The position numbers and the translations under genes were made by a program. The notes under the pieces were generated by a model. That model ran no database searches and was not told where the DNA came from. It saw only the letters and a program-made list of their open reading frames with translations. A DNA stretch of 13,050 nt from an uncultured Clostridia bacterium (GTDB lineage Bacteria; Bacillota; Clostridia; Lachnospirales; Anaerotignaceae): assembly GCA_937901125.1 (NCBI GenBank), contig CALCGT010000020.1, forward strand, positions 1 to 13,050. The letters are read 5' to 3'. This document shows, piece by piece, positions 1 to 4,795 of this stretch (position 1 is the stretch's first letter; each line of letters starts with the position of its first letter).

Positions 1-203
1 ATAAGCTTGTTCTGGGGCATCTTTCTTCTGCGGCATCTGGGACAAAATATAAGGGATATATGGATGAATTGCGTGTTTCTAAGACGGCAAGGTGGACAAC
101 AAACTTCACACCTCCAACGGAGCCATATGCCAAAGAGACGGCAGGAGAATTATACATCAAAATCAACGGAACTTGGAAACTAGCGATGAGGGGGGCGGAG
201 TAA
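1..203 (+). CDS. Phage tail/fibre protein, C-terminal end with LamG-like (concanavalin A-like) fold (partial)
   Basis: The 5' part is outside the window. Reading from base 3, the frame stays open to the TAA at 201-203. The visible 66 residues include GYMDELRVSKTARWTTNFTP, which matches the last strands of LamG/jellyroll lectin domains (the usual pattern is 'ID-E-V-R-I-S--A-R-Y---F-T-P-P'). A short tail follows that ends in YIKINGTWKLAMRGAE. In Firmicutes phages such domains sit at the end of baseplate or tail-fibre proteins and bind host surface glycans. Its stop codon directly abuts the start of the next gene, so the two are cotranscribed. The LamG assignment is by motif and the tail role is inferred from position. 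Confidence 0.7.
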   Translation, partial: KLVLGHLSSAASGTKYKGYMDELRVSKTARWTTNFTPPTEPYAKETAGELYIKINGTWKLAMRGAE

Positions 204-521
204 ATGAATACATATCAAATCCTTTGCCTGCTTGGCGTGCCAACCATCATCATCGGTGGGTTCAAATATCTTCATTCTATGGTAAAAAAGAATGCCGCCG
301 ATAATATGGCAGTCAAAAAAGGCGTGCAGGCCCTTCTTCGCAGCCAGATGATTGTGGACTACAACAAATGGAGCGAAAAAGGCTATGCGCCTATCTACGC
401 AAGGGAGAATTTTGAAAACTGCTGGAAACGGTATCATGCCCTTGGCGAAAACGGCGTGATGGATGATTTGCACGAAAAGTTTTTGGATTTGCCAACGGAA
501 GCGGAAGGAGCGAAACAGTGA
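204..521 (+). CDS. Small phage membrane-associated protein of unknown function
   Basis: The product is 105 aa and starts with ATG directly after the stop of the tail gene; GGGGGCGGAG just upstream is a usable ribosome binding site. Residues about 4-20 (YQILCLLGVPTIIIGGF) form one hydrophobic segment. A cytoplasmic-type helical part follows with VKKGVQALLRSQMIVDYNKW, GYAPIYARENFENCW and GENGVMDDLHEKFLDLP. Proteins of this layout are common between the tail genes and the endolysin in clostridial prophages, but I know of no demonstrated function. It overlaps the next gene by 4 bases (GTGA), which implies translational coupling. A part in lysis timing or membrane anchoring is only a guess from position. 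Confidence 0.75.
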   Translation: MNTYQILCLLGVPTIIIGGFKYLHSMVKKNAADNMAVKKGVQALLRSQMIVDYNKWSEKGYAPIYARENFENCWKRYHALGENGVMDDLHEKFLDLPTEAEGAKQ

Positions 522-829
522 AAGAAGGAAAAGAATATTCTCAAAAAATACTGGATAATGAGCTGGCACTGTTATGGGTTCATTCAGTAGGAGTGATTCT
601 GCTGGCATTTTATTGTGTTCACGCACGATTTGAAGCGGCGTTTCCTTGGCTAACGGCTTGGGTCGGCCTGCCATGGGCGGCATGGGGTGTTTCAAAAACA
701 GGATACACAATGAAATCAACAAAACAGAATACAGCCGGCGGCATCACCTACGAAACAGCAATGCTGGCGGCGATGGAAGCAAAGCAAAATCCGCAGACGA
801 TTGCGGAAGAAACGCTGACAGATTTATGA
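518..829 (+). CDS. Small two-TM phage protein, possible accessory holin
   Basis: The product is 103 aa and starts at GTG 518, which overlaps the TGA of the preceding gene. GGAAGGAG at 503-510 is placed 7 bases upstream, so the GTG start is well supported. Two hydrophobic segments are visible: residues about 16-34 (LALLWVHSVGVILLAFYCV) and about 43-60 (PWLTAWVGLPWAAWGVSK). A polar C-terminal half follows (KSTKQNTAGGITYETAMLAA). Size, topology and place directly before the endolysin resemble class II holins or antiholins. I do not recognise a named family, and the clearer holin is the gene at 1646. It could be an antiholin or an unrelated small membrane protein. Confidence 0.65.
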   Translation: MKEGKEYSQKILDNELALLWVHSVGVILLAFYCVHARFEAAFPWLTAWVGLPWAAWGVSKTGYTMKSTKQNTAGGITYETAMLAAMEAKQNPQTIAEETLTDL

Positions 830-842
830 GAGGAGGAAGAAA

Positions 843-1628
843 ATGAAAAGACCTGTGAAATATTTACAGACAGACCAAAAATGGGCGAAGAATGATTACT
901 CCGCCGGAGGGGATAGATCCACAATTGGCAATGCCGGGTGCGGGCCTACTTCGGCGGCGATGGTCATTGCTACGTGGAAGGATGGAAGCATCACGCCTGC
1001 CAACACTGCAGCGTGGAGCAAGTCCAACGGCTACAAGGCACCAAATCAGGGAACCTATTACAGCTATTTTGCACCGCAGATGGCGAAATTCGGTATCCGT
1101 TGCCAGCAGTTGAATTTTGCAAACCTGCGGAATCTGAACAAACTGGAAGCGGCGGTATACCATGAAAAGGCTCTGCGGGCTGTGCAGCGGGGCAATATGG
1201 TAATTTGCTGTATGGGCCCTGGGCTTTGGACAAGCAGCGGGCATTTTATCCTGTGGTGGAATGTGACCGGCGACATGGTACATATCAATGACCCTGCCAG
1301 CAATCGTTCTGATCGGGAACTGGCACCGCTGGAACGCCTGCAGAGAGAAGTAAAATACTATTTTGTTTGTGAAAAACCGGAGGATCTTGAAGAGGAGGAC
1401 GATGACGAAATGAAAGTAGTTTACAAACAGCTGAAGGATATCCCTAATAAAAACGGTTTTCAGGATATCATCAAAAAACTGATGGATGCAAAGATCATCA
1501 ACGGAGATGGTCAGGGCAATATCGAACTGAGCCATGATATGGTACGCAGCTTCGTGATCAACTACAGAGGCGGCGCATACGACCGGAAGCTGATGCAGAT
1601 GGGCATGGAGCCTGCTGTGAAGGAATAA
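843..1628 (+). CDS. C39-like cysteine peptidase endolysin
   Basis: The product is 261 aa. The ATG at 843 is preceded by AGGAGG at 831-836. The N-terminal domain (residues 1-175) has the papain-like C39_2 layout: Q12 in 'TDQKW' as the likely oxyanion-hole residue, Cys33 in AGCGPTS as nucleophile, His134 in SSGHFILW, and Asp150 in HINDP as the third residue. An acidic linker follows (EDLEEEDDDE, about 176-186). The C-terminal unit of about 70 residues (DIPNKNGFQDIIKKLMDAKI, GDGQGNIELSHDMVRSFV) resembles small C-terminal modules fused to clostridial phage lysins. Place between a two-TM protein and an LLH holin argues for cell-wall peptide cleavage at lysis. Peptidase family is by motif; peptidoglycan as substrate is inferred. 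Confidence 0.85.
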   Translation: MKRPVKYLQTDQKWAKNDYSAGGDRSTIGNAGCGPTSAAMVIATWKDGSITPANTAAWSKSNGYKAPNQGTYYSYFAPQMAKFGIRCQQLNFANLRNLNKLEAAVYHEKALRAVQRGNMVICCMGPGLWTSSGHFILWWNVTGDMVHINDPASNRSDRELAPLERLQREVKYYFVCEKPEDLEEEDDDEMKVVYKQLKDIPNKNGFQDIIKKLMDAKIINGDGQGNIELSHDMVRSFVINYRGGAYDRKLMQMGMEPAVKE

Positions 1629-1645
1629 GAAAAGGAGGAAAAGAT

Positions 1646-2101
1646 ATGGATGTTATGGTAAAAGAACTGCTACAGGGGCTGGTATGCCTCTGCGTACCTG
1701 TATTGCTGGTGTTTGTACGCCAGATAGGGAGCAAGGTCGTAGGACAGCTGCAGGAGAAAACAGATAATGAAACAGCAAAACGCCACATGGAAGAAATCTG
1801 GTCTGCTATCGAAACAGCGGTCAAGGCAACAAATCAGACCTATGTGGACAGTCTGAAATATGATAAAGCATTTGATGAAGTGGCACAGAAAGAGGCAAAG
1901 GAAAGAGCCAAGGAGAAGTTCTGGAAGGTGCTTTCCGATGGTGCGAAGAAATACCTTCTTACTGCGTACAATGATTTTAATGTTTTCATCGACCAGGCAC
2001 TGGAAAAAGCCGTTGCCGATGCGAAAATCGAGAAACAGGGTACTGTGCTGGTGAGCGAAGGTATTCTGGCGGATGAGGTGCCTGTAGAAGCAGGTACATA
2101 A
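1646..2101 (+). CDS. Phage holin, LLH family
   Basis: The product is 151 aa. AAAGGAGG lies just upstream of ATG 1646, 17 bases after the endolysin stop. Residues about 8-24 (LLQGLVCLCVPVLLVFV) are a single TM segment. A long charged helical region follows containing the LLH-type stretch with IWSAIETAVKATNQTYV, then a region rich in K, E and A (KAFDEVAQKEAKERAKEKFW). A second conserved block, VFIDQALEKAVADAK, matches the family's C-terminal IEaAV motif. LLH holins form membrane lesions that let the endolysin reach the wall. It is the last gene of the late operon; a hairpin begins within its stop codon. Confidence 0.85.
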   Translation: MDVMVKELLQGLVCLCVPVLLVFVRQIGSKVVGQLQEKTDNETAKRHMEEIWSAIETAVKATNQTYVDSLKYDKAFDEVAQKEAKERAKEKFWKVLSDGAKKYLLTAYNDFNVFIDQALEKAVADAKIEKQGTVLVSEGILADEVPVEAGT

Positions 2102-2128
2102 CCATATTGGTGATGTCACCAAAATGGT
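2101..2128 (+). terminator. Long inverted repeat at the end of the lysis operon
   Basis: ACCAT-A-TTGGTGA-TG-TCACCAA-A-ATGGT can pair over 12 bp with one A/A mismatch. It begins at the final base of the holin stop codon. There is no good T-run after it, so termination would be weak. It could instead be a protein-binding palindrome. Confidence 0.4.
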
Positions 2129-2157
2129 AAATAAACATTTTCTTTATGCAAGGAAAA

Positions 2158-2166
2158 TGGTATAAT
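2158..2166 (+). promoter_or_regulatory. Extended -10 promoter (TGGTATAAT)
   Basis: A TGN-TATAAT extended -10 element is present; no good -35 is seen at the expected distance (TTTTCT). It lies partly inside a 12-bp inverted repeat (2151-2162 with 2192-2203), which could bring its own regulation. Predicted start is near 2173. Confidence 0.5.
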
Positions 2167-2172
2167 ATAGAT

Positions 2173-2256
2173 GTCGTAGAACTTGACAGAGTACCATTTT
2201 CCTGTTGTGCTTCTGTCATCCAGCAAAGACACTGAGACTGGTCCCTCGGTGTTTTT
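2173..2256 (+). ncRNA. Candidate small RNA of about 84 nt
   Basis: The predicted transcript starts after the extended -10 at 2161-2166. It holds a first hairpin TGACAGA (2184-2190) with TCTGTCA (2212-2218), and ends at a strong intrinsic terminator (2225-2256). No convincing protein-coding frame with a ribosome binding site lies inside. The 21-nt loop of the first hairpin holds a sequence complementary to the promoter -10 region (2151-2162). All of this is read from sequence; expression is inferred, and I cannot match it to a named RNA family. Confidence 0.35.
2225..2256 (+). terminator. Intrinsic terminator after the lysis module
   Basis: CACTGAG (2230-2236) pairs with CTCGGTG (2245-2251) around an 8-nt loop and is followed by TTTTT. 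The stem can extend outward through the A/T flanks to 2225 and 2256. It closes the late phage operon and the candidate small RNA. Confidence 0.7.
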
Positions 2257-2269
2257 CGAAAATAATAAC

Positions 2270-2290
2270 GCCCCGGATGGTACCCGGGGC
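2270..2290 (+). terminator. GC-rich hairpin just before the tRNA (possible terminator)
   Basis: GCCCCGG (2270-2276) pairs perfectly with CCGGGGC (2284-2290) with a 7-nt loop. The following AATTTATTTC is a poor T-run. It ends 10 bases before the mature tRNA, so it may act as a weak terminator or as a 5' leader structure of the tRNA precursor. Confidence 0.35.
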
Positions 2291-2300
2291 AATTTATTTC

Positions 2301-2374
2301 GGGTCTTTAGCTCAGTTGGTCAGAGCATCCGGCTCATAACCGGACGGTCCTCGGTTCAAGTCCGAGAAGACCCA
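2301..2374 (+). tRNA. tRNA with CAT anticodon (tRNA-Ile2 or elongator tRNA-Met)
   Basis: A full cloverleaf is present. The acceptor is GGGTCTT (2301-2307) with AAGACCC (2367-2373) and discriminator A at 2374. The anticodon stem TCCGG/CCGGA holds loop CTCATAA, so the anticodon is CAT at 2335-2337; the T arm is CTCGG-TTCAAGT-CCGAG. CCA is not encoded. The CTCATAA loop and CTTTAGCTCAGTTGGT start resemble bacterial tRNA-Ile with lysidine-modified CAU, which reads AUA, but elongator Met cannot be excluded. The lack of an encoded CCA contrasts with the two host tRNA-Ser genes at 12674 and 12797. No promoter is visible between the terminator at 2256 and the tRNA. Confidence 0.93.
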
Positions 2375-2466
2375 TTTGAATATAGTCTAGTTTCTTTCGA
2401 GACAGATGGTTATATTATGTAAAAAGGCCTTTTCAAAGAAACTTATTAAACAATAGGATATGGAAA

Positions 2467-2925
2467 CTATTCAGTATCCTTATTTTTCGAAGAATCAGCA
2501 CTATTCATTAAGTCTATTATATCATCTAGATGAACTTTGTTTGTTTCAGCTGTTTTGTTTGCTGAATAATTAAAGAATCTTGAAGCTGTTGCGTATATAA
2601 CAAAAAACAATAAGTAAATAAATACTGGAACTAATTCTATTTTCCTTCTATTATATATATCAACACAAAAATCAATAATAAAAGGAATAAGAGCACCAAT
2701 TAAAACAGAATACCAGTCGAATGGTGTTTTAATTGTAATTTTATTAATTTTATTCTTAATTTGATTCCAGGTTACCTCCATGATAGAAATCTCGTTATGG
2801 TTTGCGGGTCTTGAAATAATAACGGTTTCTATTTTATCTACTGATTTATCTAATTTTAAAGATTTTGTGGATGATTCAGTAGGTAGGGATGTATTTACAA
2901 TAGAATTTGGCTCATTATTTAGCAT
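2467..2925 (-). CDS. Two-TM membrane protein of unknown function (phage cargo)
   Basis: The product is 152 aa from ATG 2925. I chose this start over GTG 2934 because TAGGTGAT lies just upstream of the ATG at normal spacing, whereas the GTG is inside that site. Residues 1-68 are polar with a helical part (SLKLDKSVDKIETVIISRPA and MEVTWNQIKNKI). TM1 is about 71-91 (WYSVLIGALIPFIIDFCVDIY) and TM2 about 98-117 (LVPVFIYLLFFVIYATASRF), with NRRK between them. The tail is acidic and polar. It follows the zinc-ribbon gene by 14 bases and shares its promoter. The base composition is clearly more AT-rich than the lysis genes. No family is recognised; a role in superinfection exclusion or lysogenic conversion is only a possibility. 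Confidence 0.75.
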   Translation of the reverse strand: MLNNEPNSIVNTSLPTESSTKSLKLDKSVDKIETVIISRPANHNEISIMEVTWNQIKNKINKITIKTPFDWYSVLIGALIPFIIDFCVDIYNRRKIELVPVFIYLLFFVIYATASRFFNYSANKTAETNKVHLDDIIDLMNSADSSKNKDTE

Positions 2926-2939
2926 CACGATCACCTACT

Positions 2940-3224
2940 TTAATTGTCATTAGTGGATTTGTCTTCTGCAATGTCCTCAGATTGCTCTTTTTTATCAATT
3001 AAATTTGCGACTAATGCGTTAATGAAATATGCATTTCCGCAAGTGGTACATGTTATAGGCAATACAGGAAACATTGCACCACCAACAAGGAGCCCTTTAT
3101 AACTGAATTCAGGAAGTTGAAAAATTTGATCAGATACAGTCCAGTCGTTTTTTCCACAAAAAGGACAAACTGGACTGTGAAGGTTTTTAATATATTCACT
3201 TAATTTTTCTTGGTTAATTTTCAA
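2940..3224 (-). CDS. Small zinc-ribbon protein (phage cargo)
   Basis: The product is 94 aa, read from TTG 3224. GGGGGT 6 bases upstream is the only plausible ribosome binding site, and no better in-frame start exists. Two knuckles, C20-P-F-C23-G and C59-T-T-C62-G-N, form a four-cysteine zinc ribbon. Between them lies a Gly-rich hydrophobic stretch (FSYKGLLVGGAMFPVLPI), and after the second knuckle comes NAYFINALVANL. The C-terminus is acidic (DKKEQSEDIAEDKSTNDN). Similar ribbons with a Gly/Pro centre are frequent in prophages next to small membrane proteins, but their job is not known to me. It is first in a two-gene operon under the extended -10 promoter at 3267-3275. Confidence 0.75.
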   Translation of the reverse strand: MKINQEKLSEYIKNLHSPVCPFCGKNDWTVSDQIFQLPEFSYKGLLVGGAMFPVLPITCTTCGNAYFINALVANLIDKKEQSEDIAEDKSTNDN

Positions 3225-3266
3225 ACTAATACCCCCAATAAAAAAGAAAATTTTTTTGTATTTGTT

Positions 3267-3275
3267 ATTATAGCA
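3267..3275 (-). promoter_or_regulatory. Extended -10 promoter of the cargo operon (TGCTATAAT)
   Basis: On the - strand TGC-TATAAT reads 3275 to 3267. The -35 region is weak. The predicted start is near 3260, giving a leader of about 36 nt before TTG 3224. A promoter independent of the phage late operon fits expression in the lysogen. Confidence 0.6.
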
Positions 3276-3317
3276 TTTTATTTGTTAAAAAACCATGGGA
3301 AGAAATTTATTTTTTGG

Positions 3318-3333
3318 CCATTTTATAAAATGG
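3318..3333. repeat. Perfect 16-bp palindrome CCATTTTATAAAATGG
   Basis: This is a perfect two-fold symmetric site about 45 bp upstream of the -10 of the cargo operon. It contains the same AAAATGG element seen at 2121-2129, 2154-2162 and, inverted, 2192-2200. It could be an operator for a dimeric regulator. Confidence 0.5.
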
Positions 3334-3358
3334 ACGGATCACTCCGCCCCTTTTTTTT
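3332..3358 (+). terminator. Intrinsic terminator-like hairpin
   Basis: GGACGGA-TCAC-TCCGCCC forms a 7-position stem with one A/C mismatch, followed by a run of eight T. No + strand gene lies directly upstream, so it may mark the end of a gene lost on integration or a transcript from the tRNA. Confidence 0.5.
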
Positions 3359-3434
3359 ATTTCATATTTAGTTTCTCTATGGTGGAATTCTGATTGAAAA
3401 AATTGAGATACCACATGGCCGATATTTTGAAATG

Positions 3435-3455
3435 ATGCAACTTTTATGCAACTTT
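3435..3455 (+). repeat. Tandem 11-bp repeat, attachment-arm-like
   Basis: ATGCAACTTT occurs twice, at 3435-3444 and 3446-3455, one base apart. Short tandem repeats of this type are typical arm-binding sites of tyrosine integrases near phage attachment sites. Position between the cargo pair and the methyltransferase fits attR. The assignment is inference. Confidence 0.35.
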
Positions 3456-3605
3456 GAATAACAGGAATCCAGTGAAATCAAGGCTTTTAACGGTTTTCAA
3501 CAGGGCCTGAGTCCATTCTTTTTTATGTAAAAATGAGCCTGTATGCGACATGAGACTTAAGGAGATTTGCTTCGTGAGATAATAGAAAAAGAAAGGAGAG
3601 ATCAT

Positions 3606-4358
3606 ATGGATAGTTTTATTTCGTGGGTAGGTGGAAAGAAGCAGCTGCGTAAGGAAATCATAAAAAGATTTCCGTCGGAAGGCGTTGAGAAATATGTGGA
3701 AGTATTCGGTGGTGCTGGATGGGTGCTATTTGGAAAGGAGCCTCACAAAAAAGAGATATACAATGACATCAATGGGGAACTGGTGAATTTATTCCGCATG
3801 GTGAAGCATCATCCAGATGCGCTGGAAGGAGAATTGCTGTTCCTATTGAACAGCAGAGAGGAGTTTTTTCAGAAGAAATTGATGAGACCGGAATGCATGA
3901 CTGAATTACAGCGGGCGGCCAGAATGTATTATCTGATCAAAGCTTCCTACGGATCAAAAGTTGATACGTTTGGATGTGGTTTCCGCGATGTATCTGTGAT
4001 AAAAAATTTAAAAGAGGTACATAAGCGGTTGGGAAGGGTTCTGATTGAGAATAAATCCTTCGAAGAGATTATCCAAAAGCAGGATGGAGAAGGAACACTG
4101 TTCTATTTGGATCCTCCATATCATGGGACAGAAAAACTTTATGATATTGAAGGCGGATTTGGAGAAGTTGAGCATAGGAAACTGGCAGACATACTAAGAA
4201 ATACGAAAGGGAAATGGATCCTTTCTTATAACGATGATCAGTTTATTAGAGACCTGTACAACGGATTCAGGATTGAGGAAATGGAGAGAAGTAATAATCT
4301 TGGTGTAGCAGCTGGAGGAAATGGTATTTTTAAAGAACTGATTATAAAGAATTTTTAA
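3606..4358 (+). CDS. D12-class (Dam-like) DNA adenine N6-methyltransferase
   Basis: The product is 250 aa from ATG 3606, with AAAGGAG at 3592-3598. A TTG at 3567 would add 13 residues but its ribosome binding site is only 2 bases away. Motifs in order: SWVGGKKQL (6-14, motif X, AdoMet contact), VEVFGGAGWVLF (31-42, motif I), YNDING (52-57), and FYLDPPYHG (166-174, catalytic motif IV DPPY at 169-172), then WILSYND. It transfers methyl from AdoMet to adenine N6, classically at GATC, though the target site cannot be read from sequence. No restriction endonuclease gene is adjacent, so it looks like a solitary enzyme, as carried by phages to escape host restriction. It ends at a strong bidirectional terminator. 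It is either the last phage gene or the first host gene. Confidence 0.9.
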   Translation: MDSFISWVGGKKQLRKEIIKRFPSEGVEKYVEVFGGAGWVLFGKEPHKKEIYNDINGELVNLFRMVKHHPDALEGELLFLLNSREEFFQKKLMRPECMTELQRAARMYYLIKASYGSKVDTFGCGFRDVSVIKNLKEVHKRLGRVLIENKSFEEIIQKQDGEGTLFYLDPPYHGTEKLYDIEGGFGEVEHRKLADILRNTKGKWILSYNDDQFIRDLYNGFRIEEMERSNNLGVAAGGNGIFKELIIKNF

Positions 4359-4387
4359 CATTAAGGGATAATGCATTACCTAATAAT

Positions 4388-4420
4388 AAAAAATGAGAGG
4401 CATGGTACCTCTCATTTTTT
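4388..4420. terminator. Bidirectional intrinsic terminator
   Basis: AAAAAATGAGAGG (4388-4400) pairs perfectly with CCTCTCATTTTTT (4408-4420) around a 7-nt loop, giving T-runs in both directions. It separates the methyltransferase (+) from the glyoxalase operon (-). Confidence 0.9.
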
Positions 4421-4426
4421 GTGGAA

Positions 4427-4783
4427 TCATATTATCTCTAACCAGTAATTATCGGGATCATTGATGAAATAGATGCCCATTTCGGGGTTTTCGAAACAGA
4501 TGCAGCCCATTTCTTTATGCTTTGCGTGAGCCGCTTCATAATCATCGGCTTTGAATGCCAGATGGAATTCATTTTCGCCCAAGTTGTAGGGCTCTTTTCT
4601 ATCCCGCAGCCATGTCAGTTCCAGAGTGAAATCGGATTTGCCATCGCCCAGATAAACCAGCTTCCAGCTGCCGTCAGGGGCTTCTTTGTGGCGTACTTCC
4701 TTCAGACCCAAAGCGGCTTCATAGAAAGCCATACTTTTTTCCAGATCCAATACGTTATAGTTATAATGATTGAATGCAAACAT
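4427..4783 (-). CDS. gloA: Glyoxalase I (lactoylglutathione lyase), VOC family
   Basis: The product is 118 aa. ATG 4783 is preceded by AAGGAGGG (4797-4790). Two beta-alpha-beta-beta-beta units are present, with the four metal ligands in standard places: H6 (AFNHYNYNV), E55 (FTLELTW), H74 (EFHLAF) and E116 (YWLEII); INDPDNYW before the last one is typical. The family isomerises the methylglyoxal-thiol hemithioacetal to a lactoyl thioester in the cytosol. The short bacterial form, without the inserts of the Zn-type enzyme, is usually Ni(II)/Co(II)-dependent. The thiol cofactor in a clostridium need not be glutathione. It follows the His-rich gene by 12 bases and must share its promoter; the ribosome binding site overlaps that gene's last codons. 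Another VOC activity cannot be excluded. Confidence 0.82.
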   Translation of the reverse strand: MFAFNHYNYNVLDLEKSMAFYEAALGLKEVRHKEAPDGSWKLVYLGDGKSDFTLELTWLRDRKEPYNLGENEFHLAFKADDYEAAHAKHKEMGCICFENPEMGIYFINDPDNYWLEII

Positions 4784-4795
4784 GAAAATCCCTCC

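Larger units (their letters stand above)
3225..3605. other. AT-rich intergenic stretch without a gene
   Basis: It holds the cargo promoter (3267-3275), the palindrome (3318-3333), the terminator-like hairpin (3332-3358) and the tandem ATGCAACTTT repeat. From about 3456 to 3560 there is no structure I can name. I see no reading frame with a ribosome binding site and no convincing promoter for the methyltransferase that follows. Confidence 0.6.
1..4380. mobile_element. Right end of an integrated prophage (right boundary uncertain)
   Basis: The run of tail-fibre end, small membrane proteins, C39-like endolysin and LLH holin at 1-2101, all on one strand with overlaps or short gaps, is the tail/lysis end of a siphophage-like late operon. 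After it the DNA becomes more AT-rich and holds a candidate small RNA, a tRNA, a - strand cargo pair and a solitary adenine methyltransferase. That is typical of the cargo zone between lysis genes and attR. Clear host genes begin beyond the bidirectional terminator at 4388-4420. The junction itself is not identified. It may be near 3435-3560, where short tandem repeats resemble integrase arm sites, or after the methyltransferase at about 4380. No integrase is present, so the left end lies outside the window. Confidence 0.6.

Noticed and set aside
2183..2188. TTGACA box considered as -35 of a promoter for the tRNA
   Set aside because: No -10-like hexamer lies 16-18 bases downstream, and a terminator separates it from the tRNA.
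2183..2422. 79-aa + strand frame over the small RNA and tRNA
   Set aside because: It runs through a terminator and the tRNA and has no ribosome binding site.
2375..2466. Inverted repeat GTTTCTTT (2390-2397) with AAAGAAAC (2435-2442) and AAAAGGCCTTTT, considered as terminator of the cargo operon
   Set aside because: The long spacer and lack of a GC-rich stem with a T-run make termination unclear, so I did not list it as a feature.
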